This document shows positions 53,497 to 62,972 of a DNA stretch of 64,000 bases, piece by piece (the first letter of the stretch is position 1; every line of letters begins with the position of its first letter). The position numbers were made by a program, and so were the translations under genes. The notes beneath the pieces are model-generated. The model was given only the letters and a program-made list of their open reading frames with translations. It was not told the DNA's origin and made no database searches. This DNA comes from Aurantibacter_A sp965215845 (GTDB lineage: Bacteria > Bacteroidota > Bacteroidia > Flavobacteriales > Flavobacteriaceae), in assembly GCA_965215845.1 (NCBI GenBank), contig CBDCEL010000004.1, positions 2,480,001 to 2,544,000 of the forward strand. Direction: 5' to 3'.

Positions 53497-53942
53497 AATG
53501 TGACCACCTTTTTTTCATTTTCCCTGTGTTCTTCCAACAATTGCCTTTGTTTACCAGTGAGTACCTTTTTGATTTTATTTTCGGCTTCCCTATCGAGTTT
53601 TTCGAGTTGTTGTCTCTCCTTTTGTTCATCGTGTTTCGTATAGACAATCTGCACACGATTGGGCTTTCTTCGATATTTGTGTTTGTTGGCCTTTCTTATG
53701 TCCCTTAGTTTTTTTTGTTTTTTTATCTCATAGTTCTCGTAGATTAGATGTATTTTTTTTTGCTGGTTCCCTTCATTGAGCTGTACAATTTTGTTCAATT
53801 GCCCAGTCTTCGCCTCGGCTACATAGCGTACCTTGTCGTAATTAATATCGGCATAGTGGGCAACTTGTTTTTTTTGTGCATTTACTAATGAGGAAGTGCT
53901 CAAAAAAAGAAAAAGGAACATTAAAAAGTTGATTTTTTTCAT
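53493..53942 (-). CDS. Exported charged helical protein, unknown
   Basis: 149 residues. Signal peptide (MKKINFLMFLFLFLSTSSLVNA), then a highly charged, probably all-helical body (LTGKQRQLLEEHRENEKK at the end) that recalls Spy/CpxP-like periplasmic proteins (the LTGKQ segment resembles LTxxQ). Convergent with hemL. Function not known. Confidence 0.7.
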   Translation of the reverse strand: MKKINFLMFLFLFLSTSSLVNAQKKQVAHYADINYDKVRYVAEAKTGQLNKIVQLNEGNQQKKIHLIYENYEIKKQKKLRDIRKANKHKYRRKPNRVQIVYTKHDEQKERQQLEKLDREAENKIKKVLTGKQRQLLEEHRENEKKVVTF

Positions 53943-54132
53943 GATGAGACCTTATTTATTTAGAATAGAACGGTTTTTAGGGTGAATTAGTGTGGCACAA
54001 TCTCTTCCGGCCAATGGTGCACAAGATATGGCCTAGGTGCAACCGTCTTTTGACCGGAGGCTCTAACAAGACCGTCAAAACCCTTTTTCCCGCCAATTCT
54101 TTATACTATATTATTGTCAGCTACCAATTACA

Positions 54133-54165
54133 AAAGGACCAATCGCATTAAACGAAAGGTCCTTT
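54133..54165 (-). terminator. Hairpin after the Spy-like gene
   Basis: AAAGGACC and GGTCCTTT pair around a 17-base loop just beyond the stop codon at 54184. On the minus strand only four T follow, so termination may be weak. Confidence 0.5.
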
Positions 54166-54183
54166 CAATCAACCTACTCCAAC

Positions 54184-54624
54184 CTATTTTTTTCTACCTC
54201 TTTTTCCTTTTTTACCGTGGTGTTTGCGTTTGGCAGACTGTATTTTCTCCCATTTTTCCATCTGTTCATCTGAAAGAATTTCTTTCATTTTTTCCTTTTG
54301 GGCCAGCCTTGCGTCCAATCTTTTGTTCTGCATGGAAAAACGTTCTTCTGAAGTCGGCTTTTTGCGTTCGCCATCTTCTTTTGCGGCTTTTCGTTCTTCC
54401 ATTTTGGCTTTTCGGGCCTTGGCGTTCTCAAGGTTCAGCGCCTGCATTTGTTTTTGCTGGGCTTCTGAAAGGTCTAAGGCCAAGGTCATTTTTTTGGTCT
54501 GCAAAGTGGCCACTTGTTCAGGAGTCATGTCATGCATGTGACCTCGACGGCCTCTTTCCGATTTTTCTTGTGCCAAGACCGTTGTGCCGATCATAAAAAG
54601 TGCGATTGCGATTAATTTGTTCAT
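54184..54624 (-). CDS. Spy/CpxP-like periplasmic protein (DUF4890-like)
   Basis: 146 residues. Signal peptide MNKLIAIALFMIGTTVLAQ, then LDLSEAQQKQMQALNLENAK and EILSDEQMEKWEKI, two LTxxQ-like motifs in a charged helical protein, and a very basic tail (KHHGKKGKRGRKK). Likely a small envelope chaperone or stress protein. The gene 53493-53942 is a looser relative. Confidence 0.78.
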   Translation of the reverse strand: MNKLIAIALFMIGTTVLAQEKSERGRRGHMHDMTPEQVATLQTKKMTLALDLSEAQQKQMQALNLENAKARKAKMEERKAAKEDGERKKPTSEERFSMQNKRLDARLAQKEKMKEILSDEQMEKWEKIQSAKRKHHGKKGKRGRKK

Positions 54625-54736
54625 GTGTTTATTTTTTTTGATTTATGCTACTTTGACCTGTACAAATCGAATTGGTTTAAGGCTGATTGAAAATTTGTGA
54701 TTCGTTTAACTTTTGTAATCACCACCGCGCACAAAA

Positions 54737-54766
54737 AAAATGGCACGAAAATTTCCGTGCCATTTT
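54737..54766 (-). terminator. Rho-independent terminator of small gene 54791-54967
   Basis: AAAATGGCACG pairs with CGTGCCATTTT around an 8-base loop, and on the minus strand eight T follow. On the plus strand the run is shorter. Confidence 0.82.
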
Positions 54767-54790
54767 ATAGTAAGTAGGTATAATCTGGTC

Positions 54791-54967
54791 TTATTTAGGG
54801 CTTTTAGTTGGTAGGTTGTTCACTTTTTCAACTTTGTCAAGCTTGGCAATCGCGATTTCCGATTTATCACTATAAGTGTTGTTTGATTCGAAAACGCTAA
54901 AATTATAGATGGTGAATGCAGCTATAAAACAACTTAAATAGATAAAACTTTTTACTTTGTATGACAT
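54791..54967 (-). CDS. Small single-span membrane protein, unknown
   Basis: 58 residues from ATG at 54967 (an ATG 21 bases earlier is possible). One hydrophobic span (about 6-24, FIYLSCFIAAFTIYNFSVF) and a charged tail. A strong terminator directly behind it supports a real transcript. No family recognised. Confidence 0.5.
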   Translation of the reverse strand: MSYKVKSFIYLSCFIAAFTIYNFSVFESNNTYSDKSEIAIAKLDKVEKVNNLPTKSPK

Positions 54968-55219
54968 GATTTGGGGTTTTTGATTCATACTTCGAAGTTA
55001 GGTGGTGTAGGCCCACACTTGGCCCTATTGTTGTGAAATACGCACTTTTTTGATGTGAAAACGGTCTTTTTTGTGGTTGTGGGGTGCCGATTCTTGAATT
55101 CTGAAATATGGCCATAGGATAAGATGTTAGCTTTTTCCGACGAGCAGGTGATGGCTAAATCCATTTTAGGCATCCCCCAAAACAAAAAATGATGAAATCA
55201 GCATTATCAGTTCGAAAAA

Positions 55220-55253
55220 TTGAGGTCATAAGCAATAGTTTTTTATATCTTTC
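55220..55253 (+). promoter_or_regulatory. Possible promoter of the glycogen operon
   Basis: TTG at 55220-55222, then 23 bases, then TATCTTTC at 55246-55253 approximates the Bacteroidota promoter, ending 18 bases before the glgA ATG. The last base of the -7 box departs from consensus. The rest of the gap from 54968 shows nothing else. Confidence 0.35.
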
Positions 55254-55271
55254 GAACCTAGCTTGCAACCT

Positions 55272-56705
55272 ATGCCGACCACCGAAATCTTTCATGTTAG
55301 TGCCGAATGTTATCCTATTGCCAAGGTCGGTGGTTTGGCCGATGTCGTAGGGGCATTACCAAAATATCAAAATGAACTTGGGGTGGCTTCTAAGGTGGTG
55401 ATGCCTTATTATGCCACGAACTACGTAGGCAAAGCCAAATTTGACACTGTTTTTTCGGATGAGGTAGAACTAGGAGACCGAAGGTATCCGTATAAGGTAC
55501 TCGGTTCTGCGGAGTCTGATTTGGGTTTTGAGCTTTTTCTCGTGTATGTAGAGGGCCTTATGGACAGGGAAAGGGTATACTCATACCCAGATGACGTAGA
55601 ACGCTTTACTTCATTTCAGATTGCAGCTTTGGATTGGTTGTCCCAACTCGCCAAAAAACCCGATATCATTCACTGCCATGATCACCACACTGGTTTGATC
55701 CCTTTTATGGTACAATATTGTCATAAATATGGAGGTTTAAGCCAAACACCGACGATATTGACCATTCATAACGCACAATATCAAGGACAATTCGGTTTTG
55801 ACAGGTTATACTATCTTCCCGCATTCGATTTCGTTCATGTGGGCTTGTTGGAGTGGGGCAATGTGATCAACCCTTTGGCCACGGCAATAAAATGCGCTTG
55901 GAGGGTCACGACCGTTTCGCCCACCTATTTACAAGAATTGATGCGGCACGCAAACGGTCTGGAAGATTTATTGGCGCATGAACATGCAAAGGCCATAGGA
56001 ATTTTGAATGGTGTTGACACCGAAGTCTGGAATCCCGCCACGGACGAGCGTATTCCACAAAATTATAGTTTCAAGACGGTAGAAAGCGGTAAAAAGACCA
56101 GTAAAGCCCATTTATGCCAACAGTTTGGCCTTGACCCCGAAAGGCCCTTGTTCGCATTCATAGGTCGTTTGGTCTGGGAGAAGGGCACAGACCTTCTTTC
56201 CGACTCATTTTTGCAATTGCTTTCCTCCTTGGAAAATAGAGGTAATTTTTTGGTCTTGGGTTCAGGGGATCCGGAAACCGAAGAAAAACTTGGAAAACTA
56301 CATGAATGGTTCCCGCAACGGTACAATGCGTACATTGGTTATGATGAGGCGCTTTCCCATTTGATTTACGCCGGAGCAGATTTTCTCTTGATGCCCTCTC
56401 GGGTCGAGCCCTGCGGACTCAATCAGATGTACTCGTTGCGTTATGGTACCATTCCGATTGTCAACAGTGTTGGTGGTCTAATCGACACAGTGACCGATAT
56501 TGGCGAAAGCAACGGTTTTGGAATAAGGCATCATGGTGCATCCTCTGCCCATATCGTTGATGCCATTTTCAGGGCCCAAGAATTGTTCGAGGATAAAAAG
56601 AGGTTCAAGACAATACGAAAACGAATTATGGGTATCGACCATTCGTGGCACACATCCGTAAAGGAATATATTACCGTTTACAATGAATTATTAAAACTGA
56701 AGTAA
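55272..56705 (+). CDS. glgA: Glycogen synthase
   Basis: 477 residues from the ATG at 55272 (a TTG 9 bases earlier is possible). AECYPIAKVGGLADVVGALPK near the start binds ADP-glucose, HCHDHHTGL and IGRLVWEKGTDLL follow, and SRVEPCGLNQMYSLRYGTIPIV holds the donor-binding glutamate. GT5 enzyme extending alpha-1,4-glucan from ADP-glucose. Shares the A of TAATG with glgC, so the two are coupled. Confidence 0.95.
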   Translation: MPTTEIFHVSAECYPIAKVGGLADVVGALPKYQNELGVASKVVMPYYATNYVGKAKFDTVFSDEVELGDRRYPYKVLGSAESDLGFELFLVYVEGLMDRERVYSYPDDVERFTSFQIAALDWLSQLAKKPDIIHCHDHHTGLIPFMVQYCHKYGGLSQTPTILTIHNAQYQGQFGFDRLYYLPAFDFVHVGLLEWGNVINPLATAIKCAWRVTTVSPTYLQELMRHANGLEDLLAHEHAKAIGILNGVDTEVWNPATDERIPQNYSFKTVESGKKTSKAHLCQQFGLDPERPLFAFIGRLVWEKGTDLLSDSFLQLLSSLENRGNFLVLGSGDPETEEKLGKLHEWFPQRYNAYIGYDEALSHLIYAGADFLLMPSRVEPCGLNQMYSLRYGTIPIVNSVGGLIDTVTDIGESNGFGIRHHGASSAHIVDAIFRAQELFEDKKRFKTIRKRIMGIDHSWHTSVKEYITVYNELLKLK

Positions 56706-57973
56706 TGGACAACAGCACATTGGCAATAATCTTGGGCGGCGGACAGGGAACCCGCTTATATCCGTTGACCGATAAACGGTCGAAACCGGCCGTTCCGATA
56801 GCCGGAAAATATCGATTGGTCGATATACCGATCTCTAACTGTATACACTCAGATATTCTTAGGATTTTCGTTTTGACCCAGTTCAATTCGGCCTCTTTGA
56901 ACAAACACTTGAAGAATACCTATAATTTCAGCCATTTCAGTTCGGCCTTTGTCGATATTCTCGCCGCTGAGCAGACCCCTGACAACAAAACCTGGTTTCA
57001 AGGCACCGCCGATGCCGTGCGTCAATGCATGTCACATTTTCTGGCCCATGAATTCGATTATGCCCTTATTCTTTCCGGGGATCAATTATATCAAATGGAT
57101 TACAGCGAGATGGTCGACTTTCATAGGGAAAATGATGCCGATATCACAGTGGCGACCCTACCGGTAAATGCGAAAGATGCACCATCTTTCGGAATCTTGA
57201 AGACCAATGATAAGAGCAGGATTACCTCCTTTATAGAGAAGCCGGGAGAGGAAATTCTATCGGAATGGACCTCTGAAACCACACCTGAAATGCAAGACCA
57301 GGGGCGAAATTATTTGGCCTCAATGGGTATCTATATATTCAATAAACAATTGTTGGTCGATATTCTTGCTGACCCGGACACCACCGATTTTGGGAAAGAA
57401 ATTTTACCGAACGCAATCAAAGACAAAAAGGTTTTTGGCTATCAATTCGAAGGGTATTGGACCGATATCGGTAATATCGATTCCTTTTATGAGGCGAATA
57501 TCGGTCTGACCGAGGAAGTGCCGAAATTCAACCTGTTCGATAAATCGAAGAGTATACTCACTAGGGCCCGCATTCTACCACCGACCAAAATGTCAGGTAC
57601 GACCTTGGTAAAATCAATGGTTGCCGAAGGTGGGATTATAAGGGCAAGTCTAATCGAGAACTCCGTAGTTGGCATACGGGCCCGCATTGGCGAAGAAACG
57701 GTTATCAAAGATTCTTATATAATGGGTTCGACCGGATATCAGACCCTAGATCAAATAAAAAAATGCCTCGAAGAAAACCGACCTTATTTAGGTATAGGTG
57801 ATCGGTGCCAGATCAGTAAGGCCATTGTCGATAAAGACTGTCGTATCGGAAATGACGTTATGATCAGGGGTGGTAATCATTTGGAGGAACAAGAACACGA
57901 GAACTATGTCGTCAAAGATGGCATTGTCGTCGTCAAAAAAGGAGCCGAGATACCCAACGGATTCATTATTTAG
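56705..57973 (+). CDS. glgC: Glucose-1-phosphate adenylyltransferase
   Basis: 422 residues. ILGGGQGTRLYPLTDKRSKP is the nucleotidyltransferase loop, and IEKPGEE and YWTDIGNIDSFYEAN are typical GlgC blocks. A left-handed beta-helix domain ends the protein. It makes ADP-glucose, the first committed step of glycogen synthesis. Starts on the last base of the glgA stop codon, and glgB follows 11 bases on. Confidence 0.96.
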   Translation: MDNSTLAIILGGGQGTRLYPLTDKRSKPAVPIAGKYRLVDIPISNCIHSDILRIFVLTQFNSASLNKHLKNTYNFSHFSSAFVDILAAEQTPDNKTWFQGTADAVRQCMSHFLAHEFDYALILSGDQLYQMDYSEMVDFHRENDADITVATLPVNAKDAPSFGILKTNDKSRITSFIEKPGEEILSEWTSETTPEMQDQGRNYLASMGIYIFNKQLLVDILADPDTTDFGKEILPNAIKDKKVFGYQFEGYWTDIGNIDSFYEANIGLTEEVPKFNLFDKSKSILTRARILPPTKMSGTTLVKSMVAEGGIIRASLIENSVVGIRARIGEETVIKDSYIMGSTGYQTLDQIKKCLEENRPYLGIGDRCQISKAIVDKDCRIGNDVMIRGGNHLEEQEHENYVVKDGIVVVKKGAEIPNGFII

Positions 57974-57984
57974 AAGTATAAAAT

Positions 57985-59892
57985 ATGCCGAAAGTAGAAG
58001 TACATAGCTTATTTAGTGATTTTGATATCGATTTGTTCAAATCGGGAAAGCATTACCGGCTTTATGAAAAACTGGGGTCTCATGTCATGAAATTGAATGG
58101 TGTCAAAGGAACGTATTTTGCGGTTTGGGCGCCTTCGGCCAAGCGTGTATCCGTAGTCGGGGATTTTAATTACTGGACCGAAGGGGAACACGTTTTAAAT
58201 GTTCGATGGGATTCTTCGGGTATTTGGGAAGGTTTTATTCCAGGTGTCCAGCAGGGCGATAAATACAAGTATAAAATACTGAGCAATCACAATGATATCA
58301 CTACCGAAAAAGCAGACCCATATGCGCTGCGCTGCGAACATCCCCCGAAGACAGCTTCGGTCGTCTGGAATCTGAAATACAAGTGGAAAGACAAAGATTG
58401 GATGGGCTATCGCAAGGATAAGAATGCACTTGACAAGCCTTTTTCGGTCTACGAGGTCCATCTCGGTTCGTGGCGGCGTAAGGGCAAAGATAACCGACCC
58501 TTGACCTATATCGAACTTGCCGAGGAATTGGTCGATTACCTTAAGGAGACCCAATTCACACATGTAGAGTTCATGCCGATAATGGAGTATCCTTACGACC
58601 CCTCTTGGGGGTACCAACTGACGGGCTATTTTGCACCTACCTCGCGTTTTGGAAAACCGGAAGACTTTATGCTCCTGGTCGACAAATTGCATCAAAACGA
58701 TATTGGAGTCATTTTAGATTGGGTGCCGTCCCATTTTCCCGATGACGCCCATGGTCTAGGTGTTTTTGACGGTTCTTGTGTCTACGAACACCCAGATGTG
58801 AAAAAAGGATATCATAAAGATTGGAAGAGCTTGATTTTCAACTACGGCCGCAACGAGGTCAAATCTTTTTTGATCAGCAACGCTTTTTTTTGGTTGGACC
58901 GTTATCATGCCGATGGGCTGCGGGTAGATGCCGTGGCGTCGATGTTGTATTTGGACTATTCAAGGGAAGATGGGGAATGGGATCCCAATATTTATGGGGG
59001 AAATGAGAATTTAGAGGCCATTGAATTTATCAAAGAGCTCAATTTGGCGGTCTACGGCAATTACCCTGATGTGCAGACCATTGCAGAGGAGTCTACCAAT
59101 TTTTCGAAAGTTTCGGGCCCAATATATTTGGGAGGCCTTGGTTTTGGTATGAAATGGATGATGGGTTGGATGCATGACACTCTTGAGTATTTCATGAAAG
59201 AGGGCATTTATAGAAAGCACCATCAGAATGACATAACATTCAGTTTGGTCTACGCCTTTACCGAGAATTTTATGTTGCCCTTATCACATGATGAGGTCGT
59301 TTACGGGAAACGGTCAATCAAAGGTAGAATGGTAGGTGATGAGTGGCAACAATTCGCCAATTTACGTTTGTTGTACTCCTATATGTTCACACATCCAGGG
59401 GCAAATCTACTTTTCATGGGCAATGAGTTCGGACAAAGCGAAGAGTGGAATTTTCAAGCAAGCCTTGATTGGCATTTGTTGCAATACGATTATCATAAGG
59501 GTGTCAAAAAGACGGTTACCGATTTGAACATCTTATATCGAAATAGGCCGGCCCTACATGAAAAGCAATTCAGTTCTGAAGGTTTTGACTGGATCGACCA
59601 TGGCGATGCCGAAAATTCGGTATTGGCCTATATGAGAAAGGGCCATGACGAGAAAAATGATTTGGTCATCGTATGCAATATGACACAGGTGGTACGTGAA
59701 GGATATAGAATTGGAGTTCCACGTAAAGGAAGCTTGAAAGAGATTTTCAACAGCGACGCCAAAAAATATGGGGGCAGTGGAGTAAACAATTCCAAAGCGA
59801 TTCGCACCAAAAAAAGCGCCCTACACGGTCGGCCCCATTCGGTTTCGGTTACCTTGGCTCCTTTGGCGGTTATGGTTTTCGAGTGGTCCTGA
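57985..59892 (+). CDS. glgB: 1,4-alpha-glucan branching enzyme
   Basis: 635 residues. A CBM48 domain (about 35-120, AVWAPSAKRVSVVGDFNYW) and a GH13 barrel with nucleophile Asp315 (GLRVDAV), acid/base at Glu368-369 (TIAEEST) and LSHDEVVYGKRS. The all-beta C-terminal domain completes it. Introduces alpha-1,6 branches into glycogen. Slightly shorter than the E. coli enzyme because the extra N-terminal domain is missing. Confidence 0.96.
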   Translation: MPKVEVHSLFSDFDIDLFKSGKHYRLYEKLGSHVMKLNGVKGTYFAVWAPSAKRVSVVGDFNYWTEGEHVLNVRWDSSGIWEGFIPGVQQGDKYKYKILSNHNDITTEKADPYALRCEHPPKTASVVWNLKYKWKDKDWMGYRKDKNALDKPFSVYEVHLGSWRRKGKDNRPLTYIELAEELVDYLKETQFTHVEFMPIMEYPYDPSWGYQLTGYFAPTSRFGKPEDFMLLVDKLHQNDIGVILDWVPSHFPDDAHGLGVFDGSCVYEHPDVKKGYHKDWKSLIFNYGRNEVKSFLISNAFFWLDRYHADGLRVDAVASMLYLDYSREDGEWDPNIYGGNENLEAIEFIKELNLAVYGNYPDVQTIAEESTNFSKVSGPIYLGGLGFGMKWMMGWMHDTLEYFMKEGIYRKHHQNDITFSLVYAFTENFMLPLSHDEVVYGKRSIKGRMVGDEWQQFANLRLLYSYMFTHPGANLLFMGNEFGQSEEWNFQASLDWHLLQYDYHKGVKKTVTDLNILYRNRPALHEKQFSSEGFDWIDHGDAENSVLAYMRKGHDEKNDLVIVCNMTQVVREGYRIGVPRKGSLKEIFNSDAKKYGGSGVNNSKAIRTKKSALHGRPHSVSVTLAPLAVMVFEWS

Positions 59893-60044
59893 GCTACTAC
59901 ATCGTTTTCGTAATTTTTTCGGAATAATTTATCGAATTGATAACATTGTTGCATTTAATCAATGATTTCTCAAATGCTATCGGCAAAGCTTTTAAATCAT
60001 CTCAGAAATCGTTTCTTTTGTGCGCAATTAACTAAAGAAAAACT

Positions 60045-62453
60045 ATGATTACCAATACCGAGTTGGAGTACAAGGGAAATCTGTTCCCTGAAAAAATATC
60101 GAGCTACGAGAAGAACGTAGATACACTTCTTTTTAAGGCGAATAACGATGTTTTTCTGCAGGTGATGGTCTTGAGGGATGGGGTCTTGCGCTTTCGATAT
60201 ACCACTCATCAAAACTTGGGTCAAGACTTTTCATATGCCATTACAAAATATGCCAGTATTGGATATAACAAGCTGGAAATCAAAGAGAGTAAGGATAAGT
60301 ATCGAATAACCACGGCCAAACTTATATGCGACATCTTCAAGGCAGATATGAGAAAGGCGATTTACGACGCGAAAGACAACACCTTGTTGAGCGAAGATGA
60401 GCTTGGCTACCATTGGGAGGAGAGCTACGAATTTGGCGGGAATGTTGTAAAGATGAGCAAGGTAAGCCAAGAGGGCGAGAGCTTTTTCGGATTGGGTGAC
60501 AAGCCTGTGCATCTTAATTTAAAGGGCAAGCGCTTTGAAAATTGGGTCACCGACTCTTATGCCTATTCAAAAGATACCGATCCCATCTATAAGACGATTC
60601 CTTTCTATGTAGGTCTTCACAAGGGCAAATCTTACGGAATATTTTTCGACAATACCTTTAGGTCATTTTTCGATTTTTCGCATGAAAGAAGAAATGTGAC
60701 CAGTTTTTGGGCCCAAGGTGGCGAAATGAACTATTATTTCATTTATGGCCCAGATATGGCCGATGTGGTCGCCGATTATACGGATCTCACCGGAAGGCCG
60801 CATGAACTTCCTCCATTATGGGCATTGGGGTATCATCAATGTAAATGGAGTTATTATCCTGAATCGAAAGTAAAGGAGATTACGAACAAGTTCAGGGAAC
60901 TCAACATACCGTGTGATGCCATTTATTTGGATATCGATTATATGGACGGATTTCGATGTTTTACTTGGAACAAGGAATACTTTCCAGATCCAAAACGGAT
61001 GGTAAAGGAATTGGAAGAAGATGGCTTTAAAACGGTCGTCATCATTGATCCGGGTATCAAGATCGATCCAGAAAATGAGGTTTTTAAGGAGGGCCTCGAA
61101 AAGGACTATTTCTGTAAACGGGCAGACGGACCCTATATGAAGGGCAAGGTTTGGCCCGGCGAATGCTATTTTCCGGATTTCACCAATCCAGAGGTTCGCG
61201 ATTGGTGGTCAGGTCTTTACAAAGAGCTTATTGAAGATATAGGGGTTCGCGGTGTTTGGAATGATATGAACGAACCCGCAGTCATGGAAGTGCCCAACAA
61301 AACCTTTCCGAATGACGTTAGGCATAGCTATGATGGCAATCCATGTAGTCATAGAAAAGCCCATAATATATACGGAATGCAGATGGCGCGGGCTACGTAT
61401 CACGGCATCAAAAAATTCGCCTATCCGAAGCGTCCCTTCGCCATTACACGTGCCGCCTATTCCGGCACACAGCGATACACTTCGTCATGGACAGGGGATA
61501 ATGTCGCTACTTGGGAACACTTGTGGATTGCGAACATCCAGGCACAGCGAATGGCCATGTCAGGCTTTTCTTTTATAGGCTCTGATATAGGTGGCTTTGC
61601 CGAACAGCCTAATGGCGAACTATATGCACGTTGGATCCAATTGGGCGTTTTCCATCCTTTCTGTAGAACGCACTCGTCTGGTGACCACGGGGATCAAGAA
61701 CCTTGGGCCTTTGATGACGGAATCACTGATGTGGTTCGAAAATTCATAGAAATTCGATATCAGTTATTGCCTTATCTGTATAGCACTTTCTGGCAGTACG
61801 CCAAAGAGGGGGTGCCCATGTTGAAGTCTTTGGTCATGATAGATCAAGAAGATACCCAGACGCATTTTAGAACCGACGAATTTGTGGTAGGAGACCATAT
61901 ACTAGTCTGCCCGGTTCTTGAGCCCAATGCACGGGGCAGAAGAATGTATGTTCCGAAAGGGAAATGGTACAATTACTGGAACGATGAATTGGTTACCGGA
62001 GGCAAAGAGCAGTGGGTCGATGCCGATATAGACAGTATGCCGATTTTTGTTCGTGAAGGTGCTATTATTCCGAAATACCCCATTCAGCAATACGTGGGCG
62101 AAAAGGAAATCACTGAGCTTACCCTTGACGTCTATTATAAGAAAGGAAAGGAAAAATCAATAGTTTATGAGGATGCCGACGATGGGTTTGAATATAAGAA
62201 CGGGGTATATAGCCTTCGTAACTTTAGTTTGACCGGTAAGCAGAATGAGCTTATTATCATGCAACATAAGTCGGGGAAATATACCACCCCCTATGAAACC
62301 TTTAAGATACACTTACACGGTTTGCCATTTAAAGTACATAAGATTCAAATTGACAATGAGGAGACCTTATTTGAAGATGTTAAAGTTAATGGGGATAATA
62401 CCCTGATTGTCAGCAAAGAGTTTAACGAAGTACATATTACTGGGGGTAAGTAA
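60045..62453 (+). CDS. Alpha-glucosidase, GH31 family
   Basis: 802 residues without clear signal peptide, so probably cytoplasmic. GVWNDMNEP (403-411) places the nucleophile at Asp407, and TGDNVATW puts the acid/base at Asp485. PLWALGYHQCKWSYYPESK near 260 is another GH31 block. It should release glucose from alpha-glucans or oligosaccharides, fitting the glycogen genes just upstream. The 152-base gap and a strong terminator behind suggest its own transcript. Confidence 0.94.
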   Translation: MITNTELEYKGNLFPEKISSYEKNVDTLLFKANNDVFLQVMVLRDGVLRFRYTTHQNLGQDFSYAITKYASIGYNKLEIKESKDKYRITTAKLICDIFKADMRKAIYDAKDNTLLSEDELGYHWEESYEFGGNVVKMSKVSQEGESFFGLGDKPVHLNLKGKRFENWVTDSYAYSKDTDPIYKTIPFYVGLHKGKSYGIFFDNTFRSFFDFSHERRNVTSFWAQGGEMNYYFIYGPDMADVVADYTDLTGRPHELPPLWALGYHQCKWSYYPESKVKEITNKFRELNIPCDAIYLDIDYMDGFRCFTWNKEYFPDPKRMVKELEEDGFKTVVIIDPGIKIDPENEVFKEGLEKDYFCKRADGPYMKGKVWPGECYFPDFTNPEVRDWWSGLYKELIEDIGVRGVWNDMNEPAVMEVPNKTFPNDVRHSYDGNPCSHRKAHNIYGMQMARATYHGIKKFAYPKRPFAITRAAYSGTQRYTSSWTGDNVATWEHLWIANIQAQRMAMSGFSFIGSDIGGFAEQPNGELYARWIQLGVFHPFCRTHSSGDHGDQEPWAFDDGITDVVRKFIEIRYQLLPYLYSTFWQYAKEGVPMLKSLVMIDQEDTQTHFRTDEFVVGDHILVCPVLEPNARGRRMYVPKGKWYNYWNDELVTGGKEQWVDADIDSMPIFVREGAIIPKYPIQQYVGEKEITELTLDVYYKKGKEKSIVYEDADDGFEYKNGVYSLRNFSLTGKQNELIIMQHKSGKYTTPYETFKIHLHGLPFKVHKIQIDNEETLFEDVKVNGDNTLIVSKEFNEVHITGGK

Positions 62454-62536
62454 TCAGTTAAAATGTAACATTTTGGTTTTTGATCAGTCTTATATATAGA
62501 GAAATGTCATTTTTCGATATTTTGAATTGGTCAGTA

Positions 62537-62571
62537 CAAAGCCATCCGTTTTCGCGGATGGCTTTGTTTTT
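62537..62571 (+). terminator. Rho-independent terminator after the GH31 gene
   Basis: CAAAGCCATCCG pairs perfectly with CGGATGGCTTTG around a 6-base loop and is followed by a T-rich run, 84 bases beyond the stop codon. Confidence 0.9.
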
Positions 62572-62581
62572 TACAAAAAAA

Positions 62582-62603
62582 GCCCTGACGGCTTGGTCAG
62601 GGC
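62582..62603 (-). terminator. Rho-independent terminator, minus strand
   Basis: GCCCTGAC pairs with GTCAGGGC around a 6-base loop. On the minus strand seven T follow. It would end a transcript coming from the 42-codon gene at 62703-62831 or from the transporter gene. Confidence 0.82.
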
Positions 62604-62702
62604 AAACTAAGAATTATCAAAATCAAACTTAAACTAACAAAATAGAAATACGTTTTAATCCCGATTGACATCGGGAGTGTATTGATCAATGGGACCTGCC
62701 GA

Positions 62703-62831
62703 TTAAAGAATTCCGACAGCGGCCAATAAAAGACCGATCACCACAGAAATCAAAATACCTACCAAAACGACCACCATAACTTTTAGGACTCCGTTTAAAA
62801 GACGGGTTCCGGTTGTAATATCAGTTTCCAT
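62703..62831 (-). CDS. Putative 42-aa membrane peptide
   Basis: 42 residues: METDITTGTRLLNGVLKVM, then a continuous hydrophobic span of about 23 residues to the end (VVVLVGILISVVIGLLLAAV). An N-terminal charged part with a single helix and a terminator 100 bases behind support a translated gene. It lies between the terminator and the transporter gene, on the same strand. No family recognised. Confidence 0.45.
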   Translation of the reverse strand: METDITTGTRLLNGVLKVMVVVLVGILISVVIGLLLAAVGIL

Positions 62832-62972
62832 AATTGTTCTATTTCCTATAAATATAAGGAAAATTTGGGTTGTCTTGACTTTGTCGTGTGTTAATTCGAC
62901 TATCTACACCATTCTTATTGTTTCCTAACGATGTAAAGCAATATTTATCGGTAAGCGGTTGATAGTCAGATT

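Noticed and set aside
54114..54596. 160-codon plus-strand frame
   Set aside because: Antisense of the Spy-like gene, whose signal peptide and helical repeats are convincing.
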